Under the pieces are notes generated by a model. The model ran no database searches. It saw only the letters and a program-made list of their open reading frames with translations, and had not been told where the DNA came from. From an uncultured Candidatus Saccharibacteria bacterium (GTDB taxonomy: Bacteria; Patescibacteriota; Saccharimonadia; Saccharimonadales; Saccharimonadaceae): a stretch of DNA of 64,000 nucleotides. A program made the translations under genes and the position numbers. The stretch is taken from the NCBI GenBank assembly GCA_938036625.1, contig CALHQH010000045.1, positions 12,619-76,618 of the forward strand, in the 5' to 3' direction. Positions 17,688 through 26,503 of the stretch are shown piece after piece (within the stretch, counting starts at the first letter, position 1; every line of letters begins with the position of its first letter).

Positions 17688-18851
17688 GTGAAACCAGAGA
17701 TGATATATTGCGACCACGCAGCGGCCACGCCGATGGATGACCGTGTTTTGGCGGCGATGCAGCCCTACTTTGCAGAGCAGTTTTTTAACCCGTCCAGTCC
17801 CTATGCGCCAGCAGTAGCGGTGCGGCAGGCCTATAGCCAGGCAAAGCACCGTCTTGCGGTGGCGCTGGGCGGCAAGCCAGATGAAATTATTATGACGGCG
17901 GGTGCGACGGAGTCGATCAACCTTATGTTTGCTGGCGTACACGGCCATGTGGTGACGGCAAATATTGAACACCACGCCGTCCTGGCAGCAGCGCACCAGT
18001 ATGATGTGACAGTGGTAGCGGCTAACCCAAAGGGTGTAGTGACGCCCGAGGCGATTGCCCAGGTGATTCGTCCAGAGACGGTACTCGTCAGTATTGCTCT
18101 GGCCAATAATGAGCTGGGGACGATTCAGCCGTTGCGGGCGATCGCCGCAGTGGTAGCGCACGAGCGCCAGCGACGACTCGAAGCAGGTGAGCCAACGCCG
18201 CTCTACCTCCACAGTGATGCCTCGCAGGGGGCAGGTCAGCTCGATATTAATGTGGCGCGCCTTGGCGTGGATGCACTAACGCTTAATGCGGGCAAGATAT
18301 ACGGCCCTAAGCAAGTTGGTCTCTTATGGCTGGCTAGTCAGGTGCGGCTTGATCCGCTCATCGTTGGTGGCGGGCAAGAGCGTGGCCTGCGCAGTGGGAC
18401 AGAGAATGTGGCCGGTGCGGTCGGCTTTGCAACGGCACTTGAACTTGCCCAGGCACACCGCAAATCCGAGGCGCAGCGCCTTGAACATCTGCGTAACAGC
18501 ATGCAGCACACGCTATGTGAGCACATCCCTACGGCAGTTGTCTCGGGTGATATGAAGCATCGCTTGGCGGGTCATCTGCATATCTCGTTCCCCGGGGTGG
18601 ATGCCGAGCGGCTCATTTTCTTACTTGAGCGCGATGGGGTGCTGGTGGCGACTGGCAGCGCCTGTGCGGCCAATAAAGGGCTGCGTAGCCATGTCCTGAC
18701 GGCGATTGGCCTGCCGCCAGAGGTAGCCGACGGAAGTCTACGCATCAGCCTGGGACGGCTCTCGACCGAGGAGAACTGCCAGCGCGCGGCGCAGTGCATC
18801 ATTGCGGCGGTGCAGCACGAGCAGCAGCGGATGAAAGGGGCGCGGCGATGA
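17688..18851 (+). CDS. Cysteine desulfurase (NifS/IscS family)
   Basis: PLP enzyme that takes sulfur from cysteine as a persulfide. 387 residues. N-terminal YCDHAAATPMDD, the cofactor-contact region ATESINL, the PLP-lysine region LNAGKIYGPKQVGLLW, RSGTENVAGAVG, and the sulfur-carrying loop SACAANKGLRSHVL with its Cys. No IscU or other Fe-S scaffold gene is nearby. Instead mnmA is in the same operon, so supplying sulfur for tRNA 2-thiouridine is the likely main job (inferred). The next gene overlaps by ATGA. Confidence 0.92.
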   Translation: MKPEMIYCDHAAATPMDDRVLAAMQPYFAEQFFNPSSPYAPAVAVRQAYSQAKHRLAVALGGKPDEIIMTAGATESINLMFAGVHGHVVTANIEHHAVLAAAHQYDVTVVAANPKGVVTPEAIAQVIRPETVLVSIALANNELGTIQPLRAIAAVVAHERQRRLEAGEPTPLYLHSDASQGAGQLDINVARLGVDALTLNAGKIYGPKQVGLLWLASQVRLDPLIVGGGQERGLRSGTENVAGAVGFATALELAQAHRKSEAQRLEHLRNSMQHTLCEHIPTAVVSGDMKHRLAGHLHISFPGVDAERLIFLLERDGVLVATGSACAANKGLRSHVLTAIGLPPEVADGSLRISLGRLSTEENCQRAAQCIIAAVQHEQQRMKGARR

Positions 18852-19453
18852 AATTATTACGCTGGCTTGCCGGGATATTTATCGCCCTGATGCTCCTTGT
18901 GTGGCTTGGTGGGCGCTGGCTGACGCGCGACGACCTTGCCACCTGCCAAGCAGCCCCGAGCAGTGCTGAGCAGTGCCAGGCTGCTGATGCTATTGTGGCC
19001 GTGAGTGGTGGCGACACTCAGGCCCGCACCGCCGAAGCGATTCGCCTCTACCAAAATGGCTGGGCGCGCTTCATCGTCTTCTCAGGTGCTGCCGCCGATA
19101 AGACTGGCCCAAGCAATGCCGAGGCAATGCGCCGCCAAGCTGTAGCAGCTGGCGTGCCCGACCGTGCTATCCTCACTGAGGAACTGAGCGAAACCACCCG
19201 CCAAAATGCCAAAAAAACTGGCCAGCTTCTCCGCCAAAAGAATCTTGACTCGATCATCCTCGTCACTAGCGCCTACCACTCGCGCCGCGTTGCACTGGAG
19301 TTTGGCCAGTATGTGCCACACATCGCCATGCGCAGCCACCCTGTCGCTACCGACAAACAGTGGTCAGACACCTGGTGGCTTACGCCAAGTGGTTGGCAGC
19401 TGACAATCGAAGAGCTGGTGAAAATCGGCTGGTTCAAGGTGGTGCGGCCATGA
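18848..19453 (+). CDS. YdcF-like (DUF218/SanA/ElyC) membrane-anchored protein
   Basis: 201 residues from ATG 18848, which overlaps the desulfurase stop as ATGA. A more upstream in-frame ATG at 18794 lies inside that gene and is rejected. N-terminal membrane anchor (LLRWLAGIFIALMLLVWLGG), then the DUF218 fold: DAIVAVSGGD, IRLYQNGWARFIVFSGAA, a central SETTRQNAKKT and the late LVTSAYHSRRVALEF. Family members are envelope-linked but mostly without a proven reaction. Its place between two sulfur-relay genes looks like operon packing. Confidence 0.85.
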   Translation: MKLLRWLAGIFIALMLLVWLGGRWLTRDDLATCQAAPSSAEQCQAADAIVAVSGGDTQARTAEAIRLYQNGWARFIVFSGAAADKTGPSNAEAMRRQAVAAGVPDRAILTEELSETTRQNAKKTGQLLRQKNLDSIILVTSAYHSRRVALEFGQYVPHIAMRSHPVATDKQWSDTWWLTPSGWQLTIEELVKIGWFKVVRP

Positions 19454-20568
19454 CACAGCGCGTCTTTGTCGGGATGAGCGGGGGGGTGGACAGCAGCCTC
19501 ACCGCAGCGCTGCTGGTGGAGCAGGGCTACGACGTGACCGGTGTGTATATGAAAAACTGGAGCCAAGATCTGCCTGGCATGCAGTGCCCCTGGGCGGAAG
19601 ACTTAGCTGATGCCAAGCGGGTCGCGGTGCAGCTGGGTATCGACTTTATCGTCTTTGATTTTGAGCATGACTACAAGCACAAGGTGGTAGACTACATGCT
19701 AGCTGAGTACCAAGCTGGGCGCACGCCTAACCCCGATATTATGTGCAATCAAGAGATTAAGTTTCGGCTCTTTCTCGATACAGCGCGCGAGCGTGGGGCT
19801 GACCTCATTGCTACGGGCCATTATGCGCAGACTGGTGGTGTATGTGCAGAGGATAACAGCGCAGCGACTAGTCAAGAACATTCATTCCAGCCTGATCGCC
19901 TCTACCGCGCAACCGATGCAGCCAAAGACCAGACCTACTTCCTCTACCGCGTGACGAGTGATGCACTCCAGCATACGCTCTTCCCCCTTGGTGGCTACAC
20001 CAAGCAGCAGGTGCGGCGCATGGCCAGTGAGCGTGGCCTCTGGACGGCGCGCAAACAGGAATCGATGGGGGTGTGCTTTGTTGGCAACGTTGGTATGCGA
20101 GACTTCCTCAGCCAGTATATATCCACTCGCCCGGGCGATATTATCGACAAGCAAACAGGGGTGGTGCTGGGCCGGCACGATGGCGCGATCTTCTACACCC
20201 TAGGCCAGCGCCATGGGCTGGATGTCGGCGGTGGCTTGCCATACTATGTGGTAGGCAAGGACATGGCAGCAAATGTGGTGTATGTGAGCCGCAATATGAA
20301 TGACGAAGCGATGTGGCGCCATGATGTGCTGGTGGGTGATTTGCACTGGATTCATGGTGCACCAGCGGCGAGCGACCAGCTGACCGTCCGCCTGCGCCAC
20401 CGTGGCCAGCTGAGGCAGTGCACGCTGCAGTACGACTCAGCTCAAGCCCAAGCTACTCTCCATCTGAGCGACCCCGAGCGGGCCGTAGCAGCCGGCCAGT
20501 CAGCTGTGATCTACCGCGGGGCAGAGTGCCTTGGCGGAGGGATTGTTGTCGATCCCGTGATTGCATAG
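19450..20568 (+). CDS. mnmA: tRNA-specific 2-thiouridylase MnmA
   Basis: Installs sulfur on U34 of Lys/Glu/Gln tRNAs. 372 residues from ATG 19450 (ATGA overlap with the YdcF gene; an in-frame ATG at 19360 lies inside that gene). PP-loop GMSGGVDSS at about residues 9-17. NPDIMCNQEIKF holds the first catalytic Cys and SMGVCFVGN the second. The C-terminal beta-barrel is complete. With the cysteine desulfurase two genes upstream this forms a compact sulfur-to-tRNA route; no TusA-E relay is visible. Confidence 0.95.
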   Translation: MTQRVFVGMSGGVDSSLTAALLVEQGYDVTGVYMKNWSQDLPGMQCPWAEDLADAKRVAVQLGIDFIVFDFEHDYKHKVVDYMLAEYQAGRTPNPDIMCNQEIKFRLFLDTARERGADLIATGHYAQTGGVCAEDNSAATSQEHSFQPDRLYRATDAAKDQTYFLYRVTSDALQHTLFPLGGYTKQQVRRMASERGLWTARKQESMGVCFVGNVGMRDFLSQYISTRPGDIIDKQTGVVLGRHDGAIFYTLGQRHGLDVGGGLPYYVVGKDMAANVVYVSRNMNDEAMWRHDVLVGDLHWIHGAPAASDQLTVRLRHRGQLRQCTLQYDSAQAQATLHLSDPERAVAAGQSAVIYRGAECLGGGIVVDPVIA

Positions 20569-20737
20569 CTACTAATTATCTCAACAATGAGTGGAAAACA
20601 GAGAGGCTGTTCTGCATTCTGCAAGGCATATACACCCGATCACTAGGCGCTGTTCCGGAAACGACAGCCGAGATTAATGCGCAAGAGGGTATGACCGCAA
20701 CTGAGAATAGTACATCGCAACCTCAGTAGCAAGTCTG

Positions 20738-20767
20738 TTGACAACCCAAACGACAGTTTCGTATACT
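20738..20767 (+). promoter_or_regulatory. -35/-10 promoter of the surface protein gene
   Basis: TTGACA (20738-20743), 18-base spacer, TATACT (20762-20767). A short untranslated leader carries AAGGGGGGA before ATG 20801. This is one of the few full -35/-10 plus Shine-Dalgarno starts in the window, suggesting strong expression. Confidence 0.7.
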
Positions 20768-20800
20768 GACACTTATAGACAACCATAAGGGGGGATTATT

Positions 20801-21907
20801 ATGAGGGTAAAACACATTCACTCTCGGATGAGAGTTATTGCCGCGGCGGCAGTCGTCGTTGGTGGCGTTGGGCTTGTGGGGCCGCAGCTTGTGGCGCATC
20901 AGGCGTATGCTGATGCTGACACTACCGCACCAGTCTTTACGCCAGCCAAGCCAGAGAAGCTCGTGGCGCGAGCGGGTCGCTCAATTGCCGATGCGGTGCG
21001 TACTGTGGCAGCGAATGATGGGGCAGACGGAACAGGTGTTAATAGTGATGGCGTGGTTATCGACGCAAAAAACCTTGACCTTGCAAACCCAAAACCAGGC
21101 ATATATACAATCACCTACCGTGCGGTCGATAATGCCAATAATAAAGCAGAGGTAACGCGCGAAGTAGAAATCACAACTACCGAAAAGCTCGAAGCGAAGC
21201 TAGCTGAGCCGATGGTGTTAGATGGCTACAGTCCACACACCAGGGCGGAGGCAATATCCAAGCAGGTGATTGCCCGTGCCGTGGTGGCTGATGAGACATC
21301 TCCTCAGGCTGTGATCGACAAAGCATTGCAAGAGCTCCAGCAAGCAATCGATGATCTCCGCGTTGACCATACCGACTACGACAAAGCTAAGCAAGAGCTT
21401 GCTGCTGCGCCAGCCTATGTGGCAGCAGACAAGGACGTTGCTGCAGCAGCGACAGAGGCAGATCGCCTGGCAAATCTCAAAGCAACCACGACGTCAGAGC
21501 TTACCAAAGCGACGAAGGCGCTCACCACTGCTATAGCTACAGCTATCCAGGAGGATCAAGCACGCCAAAAGACAGCCGCGCAAGCCGTTGATGCACTCGA
21601 AGCTAAGCCGGATCTTGCACTGCTTGCAACGACCCAGTCAGTGGTCAATACTGTCAAAGACGATGCAGTCAAGGTGGCACTGCAGCGACGGGTTGACGCA
21701 ATCCGCACTGCGCTGCAACCACAACAACCACAGCAAGCTGCCACCACACCCAAGACGGCAGCCCACACGCCCAAGCAGACGCATTCTGTAGCAGCTGCGC
21801 TTGCCGACACGGGTGCCAACCTCTGGCTCCTTGGTGGAGCGGGTGTTGCTCTTGTTGGCGGGGCGGTTGGCCTGTGGCGTTATCGCAACAAGTTGTTCAA
21901 GCGTTAG
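20801..21907 (+). CDS. Sortase-type surface protein with Ig-like domain
   Basis: Exported and probably wall-anchored. N-terminal signal peptide (basic start, then AAAAVVVGGVGLVG, cleavage near AYADA). At about residues 40-125 there is a bacterial Ig-like domain (DTTAPVFTPA to NKAEVTREVEI). A long Ala/Lys/Asp-rich helical region with FIVAR-like repeats follows (DKALQELQQAIDDL, KATKALTTAIATA). The C-terminus has an LAXTG-like motif (ALADTGANLWLL), a hydrophobic stretch and the basic tail RYRNKLFKR, as in class E sortase substrates. No sortase gene is in the window. It may mediate contact with a host cell (inference). 368 residues. Confidence 0.85.
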   Translation: MRVKHIHSRMRVIAAAAVVVGGVGLVGPQLVAHQAYADADTTAPVFTPAKPEKLVARAGRSIADAVRTVAANDGADGTGVNSDGVVIDAKNLDLANPKPGIYTITYRAVDNANNKAEVTREVEITTTEKLEAKLAEPMVLDGYSPHTRAEAISKQVIARAVVADETSPQAVIDKALQELQQAIDDLRVDHTDYDKAKQELAAAPAYVAADKDVAAAATEADRLANLKATTTSELTKATKALTTAIATAIQEDQARQKTAAQAVDALEAKPDLALLATTQSVVNTVKDDAVKVALQRRVDAIRTALQPQQPQQAATTPKTAAHTPKQTHSVAAALADTGANLWLLGGAGVALVGGAVGLWRYRNKLFKR

Positions 21908-21923
21908 CAGTAGTATAACACCG

Positions 21924-21952
21924 CAAAAATCGGCTCGGATGAGTCGATTTTT
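21924..21952 (+). terminator. Intrinsic terminator after the surface protein gene
   Basis: Hairpin AAAAATCGGCTC / GAGTCGATTTTT around a GGAT loop with a T-rich end, 17 bases past the stop. Confidence 0.75.
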
Positions 21953-22133
21953 GTATGGAGGCATCCGCATTGACGATACTCTTTTTGCGATGCGAAAAAC
22001 TTCTCAACGCCATTACGCTACACGTGCTCGGGAATAGCCTAAGAAGTGATACTCGGTGTGATGATGAGGTCGCGCCAAAACGTGATGAGGTAAGCGTGGA
22101 ATACCACCAAAGATGCACGAGGTAGTGTGTCCG

Positions 22134-22142
22134 TGCTATAAT
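22134..22142 (+). promoter_or_regulatory. Extended -10 TGCTATAAT of alaS
   Basis: TGC plus TATAAT, 7 bases before ATG 22150. Leaderless arrangement. Confidence 0.6.
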
Positions 22143-22149
22143 ACCCCCT

Positions 22150-24033
22150 ATGAATGCTCAAGATATCCGCAACAAATACCTCGAATTTTATGCCAAGCAG
22201 CAGCACGCCATTATCAAGCGGGCCCCGCTCATCCTAACCGACGACCCGACGACACTCTTTACTGGTGCGGGCATGCAGCCGATGATCCCATATCTGCTGG
22301 GCGAGACACATCCACAGGGTAAGCGCATCGCCGACTCGCAGACGTGCTTGCGTGCTCAAGACATTGACGATATTGGCGACAATCGCCATACGACCTTCTT
22401 TGAGATGCTCGGTAACTGGAGCCTGGGCGACTACTTTAAGAAAGAGCAAATTACCTGGATGTGGACATTCCTCACCGAGGAAGTAGGGCTCGACCCGAAT
22501 CGCCTGTATGTAACGTGTTTTATTGGTGCACCTGAGTACAATATTGCCAAAGACACCGAAGCAGCCGAGCTGTGGCGGCAGAAATTTGCCGAAAAGGGGA
22601 TCGAAGCTAGGAGTGCCGACATCGGCAGCGAAGAGCGCGGCGCAGCCCGTGGCATCCAGCCAGGTGAGCGTATCTTTTACTACGACGGCAGCAAAAACTG
22701 GTGGAGCCGCAACGGCGGGCCCGAGACCACGCCAGTCGGTGACCCATGCGGGCCAGACAGCGAGATGTTTTATGAGTTTGATTTCATTGAGCACGACCCG
22801 AAGTTTGGTGAGCACTGCCATCCTAACTGCGACTGCGGGCGCTTTATGGAGATCGGCAACAACGTCTTTATGGCGTACAAGAAGGTGGCCGAGGGGCAGT
22901 TTGTTCCACTAGATAAGCCGAATATCGACCATGGCTCTGGCCTGGAACGCATTGCGGCGGCGGCCAATAACGACCCCGATGTCTTTAAGATTAGCTTGAT
23001 GTGGCCTATTATCAGCAAGCTTGAGCAGCTCAGTGGCAAGAGCTATGCCTCGCACACCGAGAGTATGCGGGTAATTGCCGACCACCTGCGAGCAGCCAGC
23101 TTCATGGCGGTGGATGGCTGTATCCCAAGCAATAAGGAACAGGGCTATGTGATGCGCCGCCTCTTGCGCCGAGCGATTCGCTATAGCTTCGACCTCGGCA
23201 TTGAGCAGAACTTCCTCGAGGCAGTGGTGCCGGTGATTGCCGACCTATACGAGGCGGACTTCCCGGAGGTCAAAGCAGCGCGCAAGCAGATCATCGCCGT
23301 GCTCGCCAAGGAAGAAAAAGCCTTCCGGCAGACGCTCCGTAAGGGGCTCAAACAGATGCAGCAGTATGTGGCAGATGGCCTGACTGGCGTGGAGCTATTT
23401 ACGCTATATGATACCTTTGGCTTCCCAGTAGAGCTTAGTACGGAGGAGGCATACAAGCAAGGGATTGCGCTCTCTGAAGACTGGCGGGCAGAATTTGACG
23501 CCAAAATGGCCGAGCAGCGCCAGCGCTCCAAGACGGCACGCAAGGGGCAGTTTAGTGGTGGGCTAGAGGGTCACGACCCAATTCATCTCAAGTACCACAC
23601 AGCAACGCACTTGCTCGGGGCAGCGCTACGCACGGTGCTCAAGGCACCAGATTTACAGCAGCATGGGAGCAACATCACCGCTCAGCGCCTGCGCTTCGAC
23701 TTCAATCACGATAAGCTCACCCCGGAGGAAAAGCAAGCGGTAGAAGACCAAGTTAATGCTTGGATCGAGGCGGATTTGCCCGTGAGCTTTGCCGTGTACC
23801 CAACCGACGAAGCACTGAAGCTTGGTGCAATCGGTGCCTTTGGCGAGCGCTACGGCGACACCGTCAAGGTCTATTCCATCGGCGAAGGTGATGAGCGCGT
23901 GAGCTTCGAAGTGTGCGGTGGCCCGCACGTCGAGCACACTGGCGTCTTGGCCGAAGATAGTAAGCGTTTCAAAATCACCAAGGAAGAGTCGAGCTCGGCC
24001 GGTATCCGCCGGATCAAGGCAGTTTTGCGGTAG
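22150..24033 (+). CDS. alaS: Alanyl-tRNA synthetase, short form without C-Ala domain
   Basis: Charges tRNA-Ala and edits Ser/Gly mischarging. 627 residues against about 870 in the usual bacterial enzyme. The class II catalytic domain is complete (for example FTGAGMQPMIPYL, DDIGDNRHTTFFEMLGNWS, GSGLERIAA). The editing site is present: HTATHLLGAAL (HxxxH) and CGGPHVEHTG (CxxxH). The protein stops right after the SSSAGIRRIKAVLR end of the editing domain, so the oligomerising DHHA1/C-Ala region is missing. The stop is followed by a normal terminator, so this is a natural short form and not a frameshift. Confidence 0.93.
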   Translation: MNAQDIRNKYLEFYAKQQHAIIKRAPLILTDDPTTLFTGAGMQPMIPYLLGETHPQGKRIADSQTCLRAQDIDDIGDNRHTTFFEMLGNWSLGDYFKKEQITWMWTFLTEEVGLDPNRLYVTCFIGAPEYNIAKDTEAAELWRQKFAEKGIEARSADIGSEERGAARGIQPGERIFYYDGSKNWWSRNGGPETTPVGDPCGPDSEMFYEFDFIEHDPKFGEHCHPNCDCGRFMEIGNNVFMAYKKVAEGQFVPLDKPNIDHGSGLERIAAAANNDPDVFKISLMWPIISKLEQLSGKSYASHTESMRVIADHLRAASFMAVDGCIPSNKEQGYVMRRLLRRAIRYSFDLGIEQNFLEAVVPVIADLYEADFPEVKAARKQIIAVLAKEEKAFRQTLRKGLKQMQQYVADGLTGVELFTLYDTFGFPVELSTEEAYKQGIALSEDWRAEFDAKMAEQRQRSKTARKGQFSGGLEGHDPIHLKYHTATHLLGAALRTVLKAPDLQQHGSNITAQRLRFDFNHDKLTPEEKQAVEDQVNAWIEADLPVSFAVYPTDEALKLGAIGAFGERYGDTVKVYSIGEGDERVSFEVCGGPHVEHTGVLAEDSKRFKITKEESSSAGIRRIKAVLR

Positions 24034-24066
24034 CGCTGCTAGTAGATAACCAGGAATAAACAATAC

Positions 24067-24093
24067 AACACCAGTAATATAGTTGCTGGTGTT
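24067..24093 (+). terminator. Terminator-like hairpin after alaS
   Basis: Perfect 8-bp stem AACACCAG / CTGGTGTT with an 11-base loop, followed by an AT-rich run. Confidence 0.6.
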
Positions 24094-24146
24094 ATATTTG
24101 TTGGTGCTAATAATACCTGCAAGCAAACAGAGGAGAGACAGCGATC

Positions 24147-24980
24147 CTACTGCAGAGCGCAGCGCTCAGCGATCATATCCTTTGTTAGCTGGGCAATAGC
24201 GTTACTTAGCTGTGCGATATCTTTTGGCTCGACGTATGTGCGGCGGCGCTGTGACGCAGTTTCGCTAGATTCATAAGAACAGGTGAGTGTAGTACCAAGT
24301 TGGTCGCTCTCAATCTCGCATGTGACTGGTGTATCGATCCCATCACAGACATAAGGTACTGTGTATACGGCCGAGATACCTAGTATTAATTTGCCAATTC
24401 GGCGTGCAGTCAAGACAAAGCACATACTTGATGATTGCTCACCATTACCATTGCGGTAGCTTACACTGTGGTACACCTGAGAAGGATCGGCCGTAGGGAG
24501 GACCGCTTCGTCAAGAAGAGTCTGGAGGTCGGCAGCAGTTGTGCCGCGGTTGGTTGCATACCGTCTAAATAGCTCCGAATCATAGCCAAGCGGGTGCGAG
24601 CGGTCGAGTAAGCGTGCCACGTGGTTGTGGGTGATAGGCATCTTGTGGCTGTGGTCGGTCCGGCTATACCAGCAATGCCGATCATCCGCCAGTGTTAGCA
24701 CAAAAGAATGGTGTTTATCGGGGTCGGCAAAGGCGAGCTGGCCAGTGGTTAGGCCAGTGGCATCAGCTGTGAGGTCAACGGCTAATGTACCACCTTCGTT
24801 ATATTGCCCAAAGGGAGCTTGGTAGGCTATCGTTGTTTCGTCGGGCATGGCATGGTGTGCCTCGAGCGCCGCGACCGTCTCATATAGGTGGCGGCCAAGC
24901 AGGGTGAGCTCGGTTGGCTCGTAGTTCTTAAGTGGAAAGATGCCGGTAAGTACGGCATCGACTGGTTCGCGATTAGTCAT
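24147..24980 (-). CDS. Unknown 277-residue soluble protein
   Basis: No signal peptide or membrane segment. The sequence alternates beta-type and helical stretches, with a His-rich middle (RTDHSHKMPITHNHVARLL) and a C-terminal helix (DIAQLSNAIAQLTKDMIAE). No family recognised. A TACAAT box at 24990-24995 (minus strand) lies 9 bases before the ATG, matching the leaderless pattern. It is the only gene on this strand between alaS and the FtsA-like gene. Confidence 0.7.
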   Translation of the reverse strand: MTNREPVDAVLTGIFPLKNYEPTELTLLGRHLYETVAALEAHHAMPDETTIAYQAPFGQYNEGGTLAVDLTADATGLTTGQLAFADPDKHHSFVLTLADDRHCWYSRTDHSHKMPITHNHVARLLDRSHPLGYDSELFRRYATNRGTTAADLQTLLDEAVLPTADPSQVYHSVSYRNGNGEQSSSMCFVLTARRIGKLILGISAVYTVPYVCDGIDTPVTCEIESDQLGTTLTCSYESSETASQRRRTYVEPKDIAQLSNAIAQLTKDMIAERCALQ

Positions 24981-24989
24981 GGTGGGCGT

Positions 24990-24995
24990 ATTGTA
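24990..24995 (-). promoter_or_regulatory. -10 box TACAAT of the 277-residue protein gene
   Basis: TACAAT on the minus strand, 9 bases before ATG 24980. Confidence 0.5.
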
Positions 24996-25224
24996 CAGTG
25001 GTTACCTCTGTTTTGTTAAGGAGGTGCCACTACTGTATGATTTTCTGAATCTTTCTCTACAGAGTATAAGAATCTATTGCGATAAATATTCCACCGCCTT
25101 TCAATCCAAGCTGTGGCTGTTGCGCAATAACGACGCTTGCAGTGCTTGATGCAAAATGAACCATTTCATCATAAATTCGCCAATAATCACCGTTTAGGGC
25201 TAGCAGGCAAGCGTGTATATGGTA

Positions 25225-25230
25225 TATAAT
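25225..25230 (+). promoter_or_regulatory. -10 box TATAAT of the FtsA/PilM-like gene
   Basis: TATAAT lies 4 bases before ATG 25235 and 10 before the in-frame ATG 25241. Given the spacing elsewhere, the second ATG may be the true leaderless start. Confidence 0.55.
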
Positions 25231-25234
25231 AGAG

Positions 25235-26503
25235 ATGATTATGGTTTTCGATCGATTTCTTACCCGAGCAGATAACAGCGCTAGCGAATGCCTCGTTGGT
25301 CTTGATATTGGGACGGAGTACGTCAAGGCGCTGCTTGCCCGGGTGAATGGTGAGGAGATTGAGATCATTGGTGTGGGGCGCAAGCACCAAGACCGCAGCG
25401 ATATGCACTCGGGTGCGATTGCCGACATTGCCGCAGTCGTGCGCAACTGCGAAGATGCTCTGGCCCAAGCTGAGTCTGAGGCTGGCATGCAGGCGCGCCG
25501 TGCAGTGATTGGCATTGCTGGTGAGCTTGTGAAGGGTGTGACAAATACCATTCGCTACCGTCGTCCGCAGCCCGATCGCCCACTAGATGAGACCGAGATG
25601 GAATTCATCATCGAGAAGGTGCAAGACCGAGCTGCCATCAAGGCGCAGCGGCAGATCGCTCTCGAGACGGGTAACCAAGACGTAGAGGTAAAGCTCGTCA
25701 ACTCCGCACTCGTCAGCATTCACATTGATGGCTACAAGGTCAGCAACCCGATTAGTTTTCAAGGTAAGGACGTAGCGGTGCAGATCTACACTGCTTTTGC
25801 TCCTATGGTGCACATTGGCGCGCTCGAGCGCGTGGCTGATGAGCTGGCGCTCGACCTCGTGGCGGTGGCGGCCGAGCCCTTTGCGGTGAGCCGGAGCGTA
25901 CTAGGTACAGATGCGAATAGCTCATTTACGGCTATTCTTGCCGACGTTGGTGGTGGCACAACAGACATTGCGGTGGTAAATGATGGCGGTGTGGAAGGGA
26001 CGCGGATGTTTGGCATTGGTGGACGCAGCTTTACCAATACGATCGCCAACGAGTGTGCCATTAGCTACAACGAGGCCGAGAAGCTTAAGGTTGCGACTAA
26101 TCACGAGCAGATGAAACAAGAGCTCAAGCAGCATTTTGATACCGCAATTGATAAAACTCTCGATGTCTGGCTAGCAGGAGTTGATCTTGCTCTTAGCGAA
26201 TTTAGCTCGGTCGATCACTTACCCAATCGCATCTTGCTCTGCGGTGGTGGGGCGAGCCTCAAGCCACTAGTCAAAGCCCTCGAGACGCGCGATTGGTATA
26301 CCGACCTCCCCTTCACACGCCGGCCAGTGGTGCAGCATATTAAGCCCAGTGACGTCTCGGGTGTGGTCGACCTGACGAACAAGGTCAGCGACCACTCATT
26401 TATCACCGCGATGGGTCTCCTGCGTGTGGGCTACGATACAATGATTGGGGCAAGTGAAACAGAAACACTACGCAATAAGTTGAATAAAATGTTGAGGATC
26501 TAA
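25235..26503 (+). CDS. Actin-like ATPase of the FtsA/PilM family
   Basis: 422 residues. The actin-fold motifs are all visible: phosphate-1 VGLDIGTEYVK (near 20), phosphate-2 LADVGGGTTDIAVV (near 236) and the adenosine motif LLCGGGASLKPL (near 335). This fits FtsA (Z-ring tether) or PilM (type IV pilus platform). There is no FtsA-type C-terminal amphipathic anchor that I can name, and the next gene encodes a membrane protein, as PilN follows PilM, so a PilM-like role is at least as likely. The start could be ATG 25241. The next gene follows with no gap. Confidence 0.8.
   Translation: MIMVFDRFLTRADNSASECLVGLDIGTEYVKALLARVNGEEIEIIGVGRKHQDRSDMHSGAIADIAAVVRNCEDALAQAESEAGMQARRAVIGIAGELVKGVTNTIRYRRPQPDRPLDETEMEFIIEKVQDRAAIKAQRQIALETGNQDVEVKLVNSALVSIHIDGYKVSNPISFQGKDVAVQIYTAFAPMVHIGALERVADELALDLVAVAAEPFAVSRSVLGTDANSSFTAILADVGGGTTDIAVVNDGGVEGTRMFGIGGRSFTNTIANECAISYNEAEKLKVATNHEQMKQELKQHFDTAIDKTLDVWLAGVDLALSEFSSVDHLPNRILLCGGGASLKPLVKALETRDWYTDLPFTRRPVVQHIKPSDVSGVVDLTNKVSDHSFITAMGLLRVGYDTMIGASETETLRNKLNKMLRI

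Noticed and set aside
20418..20729. 103-codon plus-strand frame
   Set aside because: Mostly out-of-frame with the mnmA end and then intergenic; the composition is not protein-like.
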